Of a stretch of DNA of 64,000 bases, positions 1 to 7,435 are shown one piece after another; the first letter of the stretch is position 1; every line of letters starts with the position of its first letter. The stretch covers positions 64,770 to 128,769 of the forward strand of contig JALHLQ010000007.1 in the NCBI GenBank assembly GCA_022844485.1. The letters are read 5' to 3'. The DNA comes from Xanthobacteraceae bacterium (GTDB taxonomy: Bacteria > Pseudomonadota > Alphaproteobacteria > Rhizobiales > Xanthobacteraceae). Made by a program: the position numbers and the translations under genes. The notes below the pieces were generated by a model. The model did not search any database. It worked only from the letters and a program-made list of their open reading frames with translations, and was not told the DNA's origin.

Positions 1-2307
1 GCCGGGGACCACAAATTCGGACGGATCGCCGAAGGTACCGCGCCGGCCTGGCTCTGGACGGCGGACGGCGGACGGCTCCTGTGGGCGAATCCAGCGGGCG
101 CGAGCGTGCTCGGCATCACCGGACCCGCCGATGCCACACGCAGCGGATCATTGCAGTCCATCGGCCATCAGATCGCTCGCTTCGTCCCGTGGCTCTCCTA
201 TTCCGGTCCACCCCGGCTCGAGCGCGTGCGAGGTTTGGGAGGAGGGATCGGCTCATCGCTCACCTGCGCGTGCTCGCGGCTGCAGCTCGCCGACGGATCG
301 ACCGCCGTGCTCGTCGTCAGCGCCGAAACGCGGCCCGACAGACGCAAAGCGGGGCCGGGCACACTCCCGCCCGGACATCGTTCCGACAGCGCCCGCGCAA
401 CAGGCGACGACCCTGTCTGCAAGCCAAGCCAGACTCGGGCAACGCGTTCGCCCGATCAGCGGACGCGTCGTCCGTTCCGCTTCACATGGCACACCGATGC
501 CGAGGGCGTGTTCACCTGGAGTCCCGAGCTGAACGAGCATCTCGGCGCCCAAGCAGACCCATTGCCGGGCCGACGCTGGAGCGAACTCTCTGCCGCGCTG
601 GGGCTGGATCCCGAGGGCCGCATCGAACGCGCGCTCGCCATGCGCGACACGTTCAGCGGCGTTCCCCTCGCGTGGCCGATCGGAAACACAGGCCAGCGCG
701 TCCGCCTCGAACTTTCAGGTCTTCCCTGCTTCGATCTCGACCGGCGTTTTTCCGGTTTCCGCGGCTTCGGCCTCTGCCGTTCGCCGCCTGTCTCGGCAGA
801 CCTGGACCGGCCGCTGCCGGGACTTGGCGGCGATGAGCGGGACGCGTCGACGGAGAGGACGCAGCATCGGCCCATGCTGACCCTCGTCCCGGCGTCGCAA
901 AACGTCGTCCCCTTCCGCGGAGGAAATCCGCAAAGACCGGCTCTGACGGCGTTGGAGCGCAGCACCTTCACGGAGATTGCGGAGACCCTGGGCGGCCATG
1001 TCGACGAGGGGGCGATCCAACAGCCGTCGAACGCCGCCGAAGGCGGGCCCGACGCAGACGACGCTTCGCATCAAGACCAGCCGGCGGAGCAGACCGACAT
1101 CAGGACTTGGATTCCGAGCGCGTTCGCGGCCGGCGGCGACAGCAGGACAGATCAGGCTCCGGCGTCGGCATCGGAGCCGGCGGCGCTCAAGGCGGAAATC
1201 CGCGAGCTCCGCTCCATCCTCGACACCGCGACCGATGGCGTGATCGTTCTCGACGAGGGCGGAACGGTGCTTTCGGCAAGCCGGAGCGCGGAGGCGCTCT
1301 TCGGCTATGACGGCCGCGAACTCGCCGGGTCGTCATTCGTGCGGCTGTTTGCGCCGGAAAGCCATCACGATGTCCTCGGCTATCTCGAGGGATTGACCCG
1401 CGCGGGCGTCGCCAGCCTGCTCAATGACGGGCGGGAGGTGATCGGGCGGGTGCGTGAAGGCGGGCTTATTCCGCTGTTCATGACGATGGGCCGGATCGAA
1501 GGCGCAAGCCGAAAATTCTGCCTCGTTCTGCGCGACATGACCGCCTGGAAACGCGCCGAGGAAGAACTCGTGAATGCGAAGCGTATCGCCGAGAAAGCCT
1601 CCTCCGCAAAGTCGGACTTTCTGGCCAAGATCAGCCACGAAATCCGCACACCGCTCAATGCCATCATCGGCTTTGCCGAGGTGATGATCGAAGAGCGGTT
1701 CGGGCCGGTCGGCACCGAGCGCTACCGCGATTATCTGCGCGATATCCAAGCCTCCGGGCAGCATCTGATCTCGCTCGTCAACGACCTCTTGGACCTGTCC
1801 AAGATCGAAGCCGGCAAGCTCGACCTCACCTTTACCAGCGTGAAGCTGAACGAGCTGGTGCAGCAATGCGTCGCGCTGATGCAGCCGCAGGCGAACCGCG
1901 AACGCATCATCATCCGCTCTTCGCTGACGCCCACATTGCCCCCTGTCGTCGTCGATGCGCGCTCGGTCCGTCAGATCATGCTCAACCTCTTGTCGAACTC
2001 GATCAAGTTCACCGGGGCGGGCGGCCAGGTGATCGTCTCCACCACCTTCACCGAGCGCGGCGAGGTCGTGCTCCGCGTCCGCGACACCGGCGTCGGCATG
2101 ACGGACAAGGAGATCGAGACGGCCATGGAGCCTTTCCGCCAGCTCCCGACATCGGATCGATGGGGATCGGGAGGCACGGGCCTCGGGCTTCCGCTCACCA
2201 AGGCGCTCGCCGAGGCGAACCGGGCAGCCTTCGCGATCAGGAGCGCAGCCAATTCCGGCACGCTGGTCGAGATCACTTTCCCATCCACCCGAGTGCTTGC
2301 CGAGTGA
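1..2307 (+). CDS. PdhS-like PAS sensor histidine kinase, 5' end outside window
   Basis: Membrane-free sensor kinase of the PdhS/PleC/DivJ group, which in Hyphomicrobiales feeds the DivK-CtrA cell-cycle phosphorelay. The reading frame is open from base 1, so the start lies upstream. A PAS-like stretch (AWLWTADGGR) opens the fragment. A second, PdhS-typical sensory module begins near visible residue 158 (RFTWHTDAEG) and a canonical PAS lies at about 399-510. The HisKA H-box SHEIRTPLN puts the phospho-acceptor His at about visible residue 546. The HATPase N-box (NLLSNSIKFT), G1 (DTGVGM) and G2 (GTGLGL) follow. The FAEVMIEERFGP stretch after the H-box is characteristic of PdhS orthologues. Its stop codon overlaps the GTG of the next gene. 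Kinase identity is certain; the PdhS assignment is by recollection of the family. Confidence 0.88.
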   Translation, partial: AGDHKFGRIAEGTAPAWLWTADGGRLLWANPAGASVLGITGPADATRSGSLQSIGHQIARFVPWLSYSGPPRLERVRGLGGGIGSSLTCACSRLQLADGSTAVLVVSAETRPDRRKAGPGTLPPGHRSDSARATGDDPVCKPSQTRATRSPDQRTRRPFRFTWHTDAEGVFTWSPELNEHLGAQADPLPGRRWSELSAALGLDPEGRIERALAMRDTFSGVPLAWPIGNTGQRVRLELSGLPCFDLDRRFSGFRGFGLCRSPPVSADLDRPLPGLGGDERDASTERTQHRPMLTLVPASQNVVPFRGGNPQRPALTALERSTFTEIAETLGGHVDEGAIQQPSNAAEGGPDADDASHQDQPAEQTDIRTWIPSAFAAGGDSRTDQAPASASEPAALKAEIRELRSILDTATDGVIVLDEGGTVLSASRSAEALFGYDGRELAGSSFVRLFAPESHHDVLGYLEGLTRAGVASLLNDGREVIGRVREGGLIPLFMTMGRIEGASRKFCLVLRDMTAWKRAEEELVNAKRIAEKASSAKSDFLAKISHEIRTPLNAIIGFAEVMIEERFGPVGTERYRDYLRDIQASGQHLISLVNDLLDLSKIEAGKLDLTFTSVKLNELVQQCVALMQPQANRERIIIRSSLTPTLPPVVVDARSVRQIMLNLLSNSIKFTGAGGQVIVSTTFTERGEVVLRVRDTGVGMTDKEIETAMEPFRQLPTSDRWGSGGTGLGLPLTKALAEANRAAFAIRSAANSGTLVEITFPSTRVLAE

Positions 2308-3134
2308 ACGAACCGCTCGCCATCAATGACGTCGAGGCGATCGCCGCCGAGGCACTATCGGCCCTCGATCAATGCCGTCAGATCGCGCCGTTTTCCGACA
2401 CCCGGCCGTCCTTCGATCTTGGCCGGGCCTATGCGGTCACGGCGCGGCTGCGCGAGCTTCGCCGCGCGCGCGGCGAAACCTGGATCGGACGCAAGATCGG
2501 ATTCACCAATCGGACGATCTGGCCGGAATACGGAGTCTACGCGCCGATCTTCGGCGACATGTACGACACCACGGTGCGGGACCTGTCCGCGGCAGATGCG
2601 AGAGCGTCCATCGCACATCTTCCCGAACCGCGCATTGAGCCGGAGATCGTCTTCGGACTGGCCGCGGCACCGCAAGCGGGCATGGATGAAGCGCAGATTC
2701 TCGAATGCATCGGCTGGATCGCCCATGGCTTCGAAATCGTGCAATCGATCTTTCCCGCATGGCGCTTCAAGGCTCCCGACACCGTTGCGGGCTTCGGCCT
2801 GCATGGGGCGCTCCACATCGGGTCCCGCCATCGGATACGTCCCAAATCGCATGAAGATTGGCTCAAGCTCCTGTCGAGGTTTCAGATCGCGCTCTATCGG
2901 AACGGCGCGGAGGTCGATCGGGGCCAGGCCGCAAACGTCCTCGGCGGACCGCTCTCGGCCCTGCGACACCTGGTCGAGCTTCTCGCGCATGATCCGAACA
3001 ACCCGCCGGTATCCGTCGGGGAGATCGTCACGACGGGGACGATCACACGCGCCTTCCCGGTATCGGCAGGCGAGGTCTGGGAGACAGAGATCATCGGACT
3101 CCCGCTTGAGGGGATCAGCATACGCCTGGACTAG
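2304..3134 (+). CDS. 2-keto-4-pentenoate hydratase / fumarylacetoacetase-family protein
   Basis: A 276-residue protein of the MhpD-like branch of the FAH superfamily, which hydrate or decarboxylate 2-oxo acids from meta-cleavage pathways using Mg2+. Family features are IGRKIGFTN near the N-terminus, the EPEIVFGL stretch with acidic metal-binding residues, and the C-terminal GEIVTTGTI segment that is near-invariant in hydratases. The start is the GTG at 2304, whose GTGA overlaps the kinase stop, implying translational coupling; no alternative start in this frame fits as well. Length is normal for the family (about 260-280). The TAG stop is itself part of the CTAG that begins the first palindromic element downstream. 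The substrate is unknown. Confidence 0.85.
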   Translation: MNEPLAINDVEAIAAEALSALDQCRQIAPFSDTRPSFDLGRAYAVTARLRELRRARGETWIGRKIGFTNRTIWPEYGVYAPIFGDMYDTTVRDLSAADARASIAHLPEPRIEPEIVFGLAAAPQAGMDEAQILECIGWIAHGFEIVQSIFPAWRFKAPDTVAGFGLHGALHIGSRHRIRPKSHEDWLKLLSRFQIALYRNGAEVDRGQAANVLGGPLSALRHLVELLAHDPNNPPVSVGEIVTTGTITRAFPVSAGEVWETEIIGLPLEGISIRLD

Positions 3135-3208
3135 TGGAGTGGATTTGACATTCGCTACCCATCTAGCAGCGGGTTCACAAGCGAATGTCAAATCCAAAAC
3201 TCCACTAG
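3131..3208. repeat. Palindromic hairpin element A (CTAG-bounded)
   Basis: A 78-bp near-perfect inverted repeat bounded by CTAGTGGAGT and ACTCCACTAG, with an inner arm GGATTTGACATTCGC mirrored by GCGAATGTCAAATCC and a loop of about 25 bases. Its first CTAG supplies the stop codon of the upstream hydratase gene. It is the first of four adjacent elements of one family. Confidence 0.9.
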
Positions 3209-3279
3209 TGTCCCGATTCCGAAGTTCGTATCATCACGCGGCACGCTCATTTGCGAACTTCGGAATCGAAGGACACTAG
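3205..3279. repeat. Palindromic hairpin element B
   Basis: A 75-bp inverted repeat bounded by CTAGTGTCC and GGACACTAG with inner arms GATTCCGAAGTTCG and CGAACTTCGGAATC. It shares its first CTAG with the last CTAG of element A. The copy at 59.6 kb matches its reverse complement, loop included, so the whole unit is a dispersed repeat and not just a hairpin. Confidence 0.9.
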
Positions 3280-3291
3280 CAACTTACTGAT

Positions 3292-3368
3292 CTAGTGTGG
3301 CTTTGGTTCGGAAGTCCGCATTCGGACTCGCTGTAAGAATGATGCGGACTTCCGAACAGCCACACTAG
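3292..3368. repeat. Palindromic hairpin element C
   Basis: A 77-bp inverted repeat bounded by CTAGTGTGGCT and AGCCACACTAG with inner arms GTTCGGAAGTCCGCAT and ATGCGGACTTCCGAAC. It has the same architecture as its neighbours, but the inner stem sequence differs while staying fully complementary. Confidence 0.88.
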
Positions 3369-3381
3369 CAATTTGAATTTG

Positions 3382-3457
3382 CTAGTGGTCCTTCGATTCT
3401 AACATTCGCAAAATGGCCTGCTGCAACGGGATGCGAATGTTAGAATCGGACCACTAG
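3382..3457. repeat. Palindromic hairpin element D
   Basis: A 76-bp inverted repeat bounded by CTAGTGGTCC and GGACCACTAG with inner arms GATTCTAACATTCGCA and TGCGAATGTTAGAATC. A degenerate reverse-complement copy lies at 16.7 kb beside glpD. The remaining bases to 3584 hold no recognisable gene. Confidence 0.9.
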
Positions 3458-3584
3458 CCGCCTTTTCCAAGTTCTGCCGGTCAAGCACTGTTGTGGCGCG
3501 CTCATCGTGACCAAATGACCGCAAAGGCGCCCGACTCTTCGTCACTGTCGGGAGAATCGTTGGGTCTCGTGATACGGTGAGAGC

Positions 3585-4355
3585 ATGATCAAGCTCCTGA
3601 GATTGATCGCGATCGTTTCTGCCTTCCTCATCTCCGCGCCGGCGCTCGTGCGGGCGGAGGACAGGGTCGACCTCCTTCTCGTGCTTGCGGCCGACGTGTC
3701 GCGCAGCGTCGATCATGCCAAGTTCCAGTTGCAGCGAGACGGCTACGCCGCCGCCCTCACGAACCCGCGCGTTCTCGATGCGATACAGTCGGGACGAAAC
3801 CGCCGGATCGCCGTTGCGTTCGTCGAATGGTCGGGAGCAGTCTCCCAGAAACTGGTGGTCGACTGGACGGCCGTCGGCGATCTCGCCTCGGCCGAAAACT
3901 TCGGACAACAGGTGCGCGAAGCACCCCGATCGTTCGCCGACCGAACCTCCATCAGCGCCGGCATCGATTTCTCGATGTCGCTGCTCGAACGCTCGCCCTT
4001 CATCTCGGAGCGGCGCACCATCGACGTTTCAGGCGACGGGACCAACAATAGCGGTCGAGACGTGGTGAGTGCCCGGGACGAGGCCGTGCGTCAGGGCGTC
4101 ACCATCAACGGCCTGGTCATCCTGAGCGAAACCCCGCTCCCCTGGAACCCCGAACATACGCATCCGCCCGGCGGTCTGGTCGAATACTACCGCAGGAACG
4201 TGATCGGCGGTCCGGGGGCGTTCGTCATGGCTGCCGAGAACTTCGAGACCTTCGGCAAGGCGCTGATTGGAAAACTGATCGCCGAGATTGCAGGCGTCGA
4301 TCCAGCCGCCCCGGGTGAAGGAATTTCGATCGCACACACGCGAACTGACCGCTGA
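3585..4355 (+). CDS. Secreted DUF1194 protein (VWA-like fold)
   Basis: A 256-residue exported protein of the DUF1194 family, widespread in Hyphomicrobiales and of unknown function. The N-terminal 24 residues form a Sec signal peptide (hydrophobic LIAIVSAFLISAPALV, then RAEDR). The following VDLLLVLAADVSRSVD is a von Willebrand A-like first strand with a degenerate metal-site motif (DVSRS for DxSxS). The later DVSGDGTNNSG is the usual second half of the family signature. No neighbour on the same strand is close enough to suggest an operon. The family call is confident, the role is not known. Confidence 0.85.
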   Translation: MIKLLRLIAIVSAFLISAPALVRAEDRVDLLLVLAADVSRSVDHAKFQLQRDGYAAALTNPRVLDAIQSGRNRRIAVAFVEWSGAVSQKLVVDWTAVGDLASAENFGQQVREAPRSFADRTSISAGIDFSMSLLERSPFISERRTIDVSGDGTNNSGRDVVSARDEAVRQGVTINGLVILSETPLPWNPEHTHPPGGLVEYYRRNVIGGPGAFVMAAENFETFGKALIGKLIAEIAGVDPAAPGEGISIAHTRTDR

Positions 4356-4511
4356 GGCCGGCGAGACGGATCACGACGCACGAGGCCTGTGCCAGGTGCC
4401 AAGCATCAAGAAAGCCTGCGCTGCCAATCAGAAGCGGCTTAGTTTTGAAGACTTCGAAACTGGAATTGTTCGGAAGTTTTCCAACGTGCTGATTTTACGC
4501 GCAAAATCGAA

Positions 4512-4541
4512 TTGACCCTGCCCGCTCCACCTCCCTAAATA
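4512..4541 (+). promoter_or_regulatory. Possible sigma-70 promoter of the iron ABC operon
   Basis: TTGACC at 4512-4517 and TAAATA at 4536-4541 are spaced 18 bases, a plausible housekeeping promoter about 75 bases upstream of the binding-protein gene. Prediction is by eye only. Confidence 0.35.
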
Positions 4542-4543
4542 TG

Positions 4544-4573
4544 ATCCAGACGCGTTCGCAAACGCGTCTGGAT
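4544..4573. promoter_or_regulatory. Perfect 13-bp inverted repeat, possible operator
   Basis: ATCCAGACGCGTT, a CGCA loop, then AACGCGTCTGGAT form a perfect palindrome right after the putative -10 box and 41 bases before the ATG. No T-run follows, so it is not an intrinsic terminator. It could be a repressor operator or a leader hairpin. It does not match a Fur, Irr or RirA box that I can recall. Confidence 0.5.
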
Positions 4574-4614
4574 GCAACTCACAGATCGGGCCTTGAACCC
4601 GGTCCTAGGAGGTC

Positions 4615-5652
4615 ATGATGCCTGCTCCACTTCGGCGCGGATCAACGCGCCTTGCAGCTTTTTTCGCTCTCTCCGTCCTCGCCTCAGGCACCGCAGTCGC
4701 CCAATCGGGCGAGGTGAACGTCTACAGCTATCGCGAAGCCAAACTCGTGCAGCCGCTGTTTGAGGCTTTCACCAAGCAGACCGGCATCAAGGTGAACTTG
4801 ATTTCGGCCAGCGCGGGGCTCGAACAACGGATCGCCACCGAGGGCGCCAACAGTCCCGCCGACGTTCTGCTCACGGTCGATCTTGGCCGGCTCACCGAGG
4901 CCGTGCGGCTTGGCATTTCGCAACCGGTGCGCTCGGACATCCTGGAGAAAGCCGTTCCGGCGCCCTACCGCGACGCCGGCGGCCACTGGTTCGGCATCTC
5001 GCAGCGCGCGCGCGTGATCTATGCCGCAAAAGATCGCGTCAAGCAGGACACGATCTCCTACGAAGAACTCGCCGATCCGAAATGGAAGGGCAAGATTTGC
5101 ATCCGTTCCGGCCAGCACATGTACAACAACGCCTTGTTCGCCGCGGTGGTCGCGAAATTCGGCGAGGCCGAGGCGGAAGAATGGATGAAGGGCCTGAGAG
5201 CCAATCTTGCGCAGAAGCCGTCGGGCGGAGACCGCGAAGTCGCGCGCGATATCGCGGCCGGAAAGTGCGATATCGGGCTCGCCAACACCTACTATTGGGC
5301 GCTGATGCTGAACAATGAGCCGGACAAGAAGGCCTGGGCCGAGGCGACCAAGGTGATTCTTCCGACCTTTCGCGACGGCGGCACGCATGTGAACCTGTCG
5401 GGCGTCGTCGTCGCCAAACACGCGCCGAACAAAGCCAATGCGGTCAGACTCATCGAGTGGCTCGTCGGCGAGCAGGCGCAGCGCCTGTATGCGGACGTGA
5501 ATTACGAATACCCGGTTCGAGAAGGCGTCCCGCTCAACCCGACCGTGGCGAGCTTCGGCACGCTCAAGAAAGATCCGATGCCGATCACAAAGATCGCGGA
5601 TCACAAGCGGGCCGCGGCAAACCTCGTCGACAAGATCGGCTTCGACAACTGA
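4615..5652 (+). CDS. Ferric iron ABC transporter, periplasmic binding protein
   Basis: Binding component of an FbpA/FutA-type Fe3+ importer. An N-terminal signal peptide (AAFFALSVLASGTAVAQ) ends near residue 31, followed directly by GEVNVYSYREAKLVQPL, the usual mature start of FutA/FbpA. The iron-ligand region with tandem tyrosines (ANTYYW) is present near residue 225, and NYEYPVR near the C-terminus is a family hallmark. AGGAGG at 4607-4612 favours the second ATG at 4618 over 4615 by spacing. The permease gene follows after a strong hairpin. No ATPase (fbpC) gene is in the window near it. Confidence 0.92.
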   Translation: MMPAPLRRGSTRLAAFFALSVLASGTAVAQSGEVNVYSYREAKLVQPLFEAFTKQTGIKVNLISASAGLEQRIATEGANSPADVLLTVDLGRLTEAVRLGISQPVRSDILEKAVPAPYRDAGGHWFGISQRARVIYAAKDRVKQDTISYEELADPKWKGKICIRSGQHMYNNALFAAVVAKFGEAEAEEWMKGLRANLAQKPSGGDREVARDIAAGKCDIGLANTYYWALMLNNEPDKKAWAEATKVILPTFRDGGTHVNLSGVVVAKHAPNKANAVRLIEWLVGEQAQRLYADVNYEYPVREGVPLNPTVASFGTLKKDPMPITKIADHKRAAANLVDKIGFDN

Positions 5653-5660
5653 ACAGAGAC

Positions 5661-5687
5661 GAGCCGGGCGCGGAACGTGCCCGGCTC
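5661..5687 (+). terminator. Intercistronic hairpin between binding protein and permease
   Basis: GAGCCGGGC and GCCCGGCTC form a perfect 9-bp stem in the 40-base gap. There is no T-run, so it more likely stabilises the upstream mRNA or attenuates transcription, giving an excess of binding protein over permease, than terminates fully. Confidence 0.55.
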
Positions 5688-5692
5688 ACCCC

Positions 5693-7435
5693 ATGAGCAC
5701 CACCGCATCCTCCGCCGGCACGCTGAACGAGAAGCCCCATCCGCGCAAACGGGCGTGGCCGACGCGCGCTGAAATCATCGCAAGCGGATTCGTCGTGGCC
5801 GTCGCCGCCATGGTGATCGCGCCTCTCGTCAGCCTTCTCGCCATTGCATTCCACGGCGAGAGCGAGCTGTGGGCGCATCTTGCGGCCTATGTTCTGCCGT
5901 CTGCTCTGCAGCAGACATTTCTGCTGCTTGCGGGCGTCGCGGTCCTCACCGGCAGCGTCGGGATCGGCGCGGCGTGGCTGGTGACCGCGTATCGCTTTCC
6001 CGGGCGGGACGCGCTCGCCTGGCTCCTGCCGCTGCCGCTGGCGTTTCCGACCTATATCGTCGCCTACGTCTATGTCGACCTGCTGCACGCGCTTGGACCG
6101 GTGCAGGCCGCGCTGCGCGCCGCGTCCGGCTGGCGCACCGGCGAGTACTGGTTCCCGGACGTGCGATCGCTGCCCGGAGCGGTCGTCGTCCTCAGCCTCG
6201 TTCTCTATCCCTACGTCTATCTTGCCGCACGCGCGATGTTTCAGACCCAGAGCGCGTGCTTGATGGAAGTGGCCCGGACCCTCGGCGCCAGCCGTTTCGT
6301 GCTGATGCGGCACGTGGCGCTGCCCCTCGCCCGTCCGGCTCTCGCCGTCGGCCTGTCGCTCGTCCTGCTCGAGACGCTCAACGACATCGGCGCGGTCGAA
6401 TATCTGGGCGTGCCCACGCTGACGATCGCCATCTTCACGACCTGGCTCAACCGCGGCAGCCTGGCGGGCGCCGCACAAATCGCCTGCGTCATGCTGCTGG
6501 TGGTGGCCGCCCTCCTCGCCTTCGAGCGCCATGCCCGCAAAGATCGACGTTTCTCGATCTCGGAGCGGCGCCCTCGGGCGCTTTCACCGATCGTGTTGAG
6601 AGGGTGGCCCGCCTTCGGCGCCATCGTCGCCTGCCTTATCCCGCTGATGCTCGGCTTCGTCGCGCCGGCTGCCTTTCTGATCCGCGAAGTGATCACGCGC
6701 GGCCTTCTCGTCGGCTTCGATACGGAGCTGATCCGGCACACCGTTACGACGGTGGCCTTTGCTGGAACCGCGACCGTGTTCGCGCTTGGGCTTGGCTTTG
6801 GCATTGTCATCGCCGCGCGGCTTGTGCGCAGGCCCGTTCTGGGATTCTGGCTCATGATCGCGGGTCTTGGCTACGCCGTCCCAGGCACCGTGCTCGCCCT
6901 TGGCCTGATGTCGCCGCTGGTGATGGTGGATGAGGGCCTGAACTGGATCTCGCGGACCGTCACCGGCTTCGGCGTCGGTCTTGTCGTTGCGGGATCTGGG
7001 GCCGCCGTCGTTGCCGCCTATGTGATCCGTTTCATGACGATCGCGACCGGATCCGCTCAAGCCGGACTGGCGCGGGTCTCCTCCCATGTGGACGACGCGG
7101 CGCGCACGCTTGGCGCGCGGGCAGGCGAACTCACGCGGCTCATTCACATCCCGCTCGCACGGCCGGCGCTCGGCGGAGCGGCGCTGATCGTGTTCGTCGA
7201 CTGCCTGAAGGAGTTGCCGGCGACGCTGCTCCTGCGTCCGCTCAACGTCGAAACGCTGCCGACCTACATCTACCAATATGCGACTCGCGGAAGCTTCGAA
7301 GAAGGCGCCCTCGCCGCGCTCCTGATCGTCGCGGTCGGCATCCTGCCGGTGATCCGGATGGCGCGCTACGCCGACGCCGGCATGGCCGGCGAACTGCCGC
7401 GCTCGGAGGTCGCGCCTCCAAGCGTCAGACGCTGA
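5693..7435 (+). CDS. Fused iron ABC transporter permease
   Basis: A 580-residue inner-membrane protein with two tandem binding-protein-dependent permease domains, the FbpB/FutB/SfuB layout in which one chain forms the whole channel. About twelve hydrophobic segments are visible. Each half carries an EAA-type coupling loop: EVARTLGASRFVLMRHVALP near residue 194 and DDAARTLGARAGELTRLIHI near residue 467. It follows the ferric binding protein in the same operon. Its 3' end overlaps the convergent ligase gene by 11 bases. The ATPase partner must be encoded elsewhere. Confidence 0.9.
   Translation: MSTTASSAGTLNEKPHPRKRAWPTRAEIIASGFVVAVAAMVIAPLVSLLAIAFHGESELWAHLAAYVLPSALQQTFLLLAGVAVLTGSVGIGAAWLVTAYRFPGRDALAWLLPLPLAFPTYIVAYVYVDLLHALGPVQAALRAASGWRTGEYWFPDVRSLPGAVVVLSLVLYPYVYLAARAMFQTQSACLMEVARTLGASRFVLMRHVALPLARPALAVGLSLVLLETLNDIGAVEYLGVPTLTIAIFTTWLNRGSLAGAAQIACVMLLVVAALLAFERHARKDRRFSISERRPRALSPIVLRGWPAFGAIVACLIPLMLGFVAPAAFLIREVITRGLLVGFDTELIRHTVTTVAFAGTATVFALGLGFGIVIAARLVRRPVLGFWLMIAGLGYAVPGTVLALGLMSPLVMVDEGLNWISRTVTGFGVGLVVAGSGAAVVAAYVIRFMTIATGSAQAGLARVSSHVDDAARTLGARAGELTRLIHIPLARPALGGAALIVFVDCLKELPATLLLRPLNVETLPTYIYQYATRGSFEEGALAALLIVAVGILPVIRMARYADAGMAGELPRSEVAPPSVRR

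Noticed and set aside
3131..3457. Possible CRISPR array
   Set aside because: Four spaced repeats look array-like, but each unit is a self-complementary hairpin with its own stem sequence, there is no constant direct repeat with unique spacers, and no cas genes are near.
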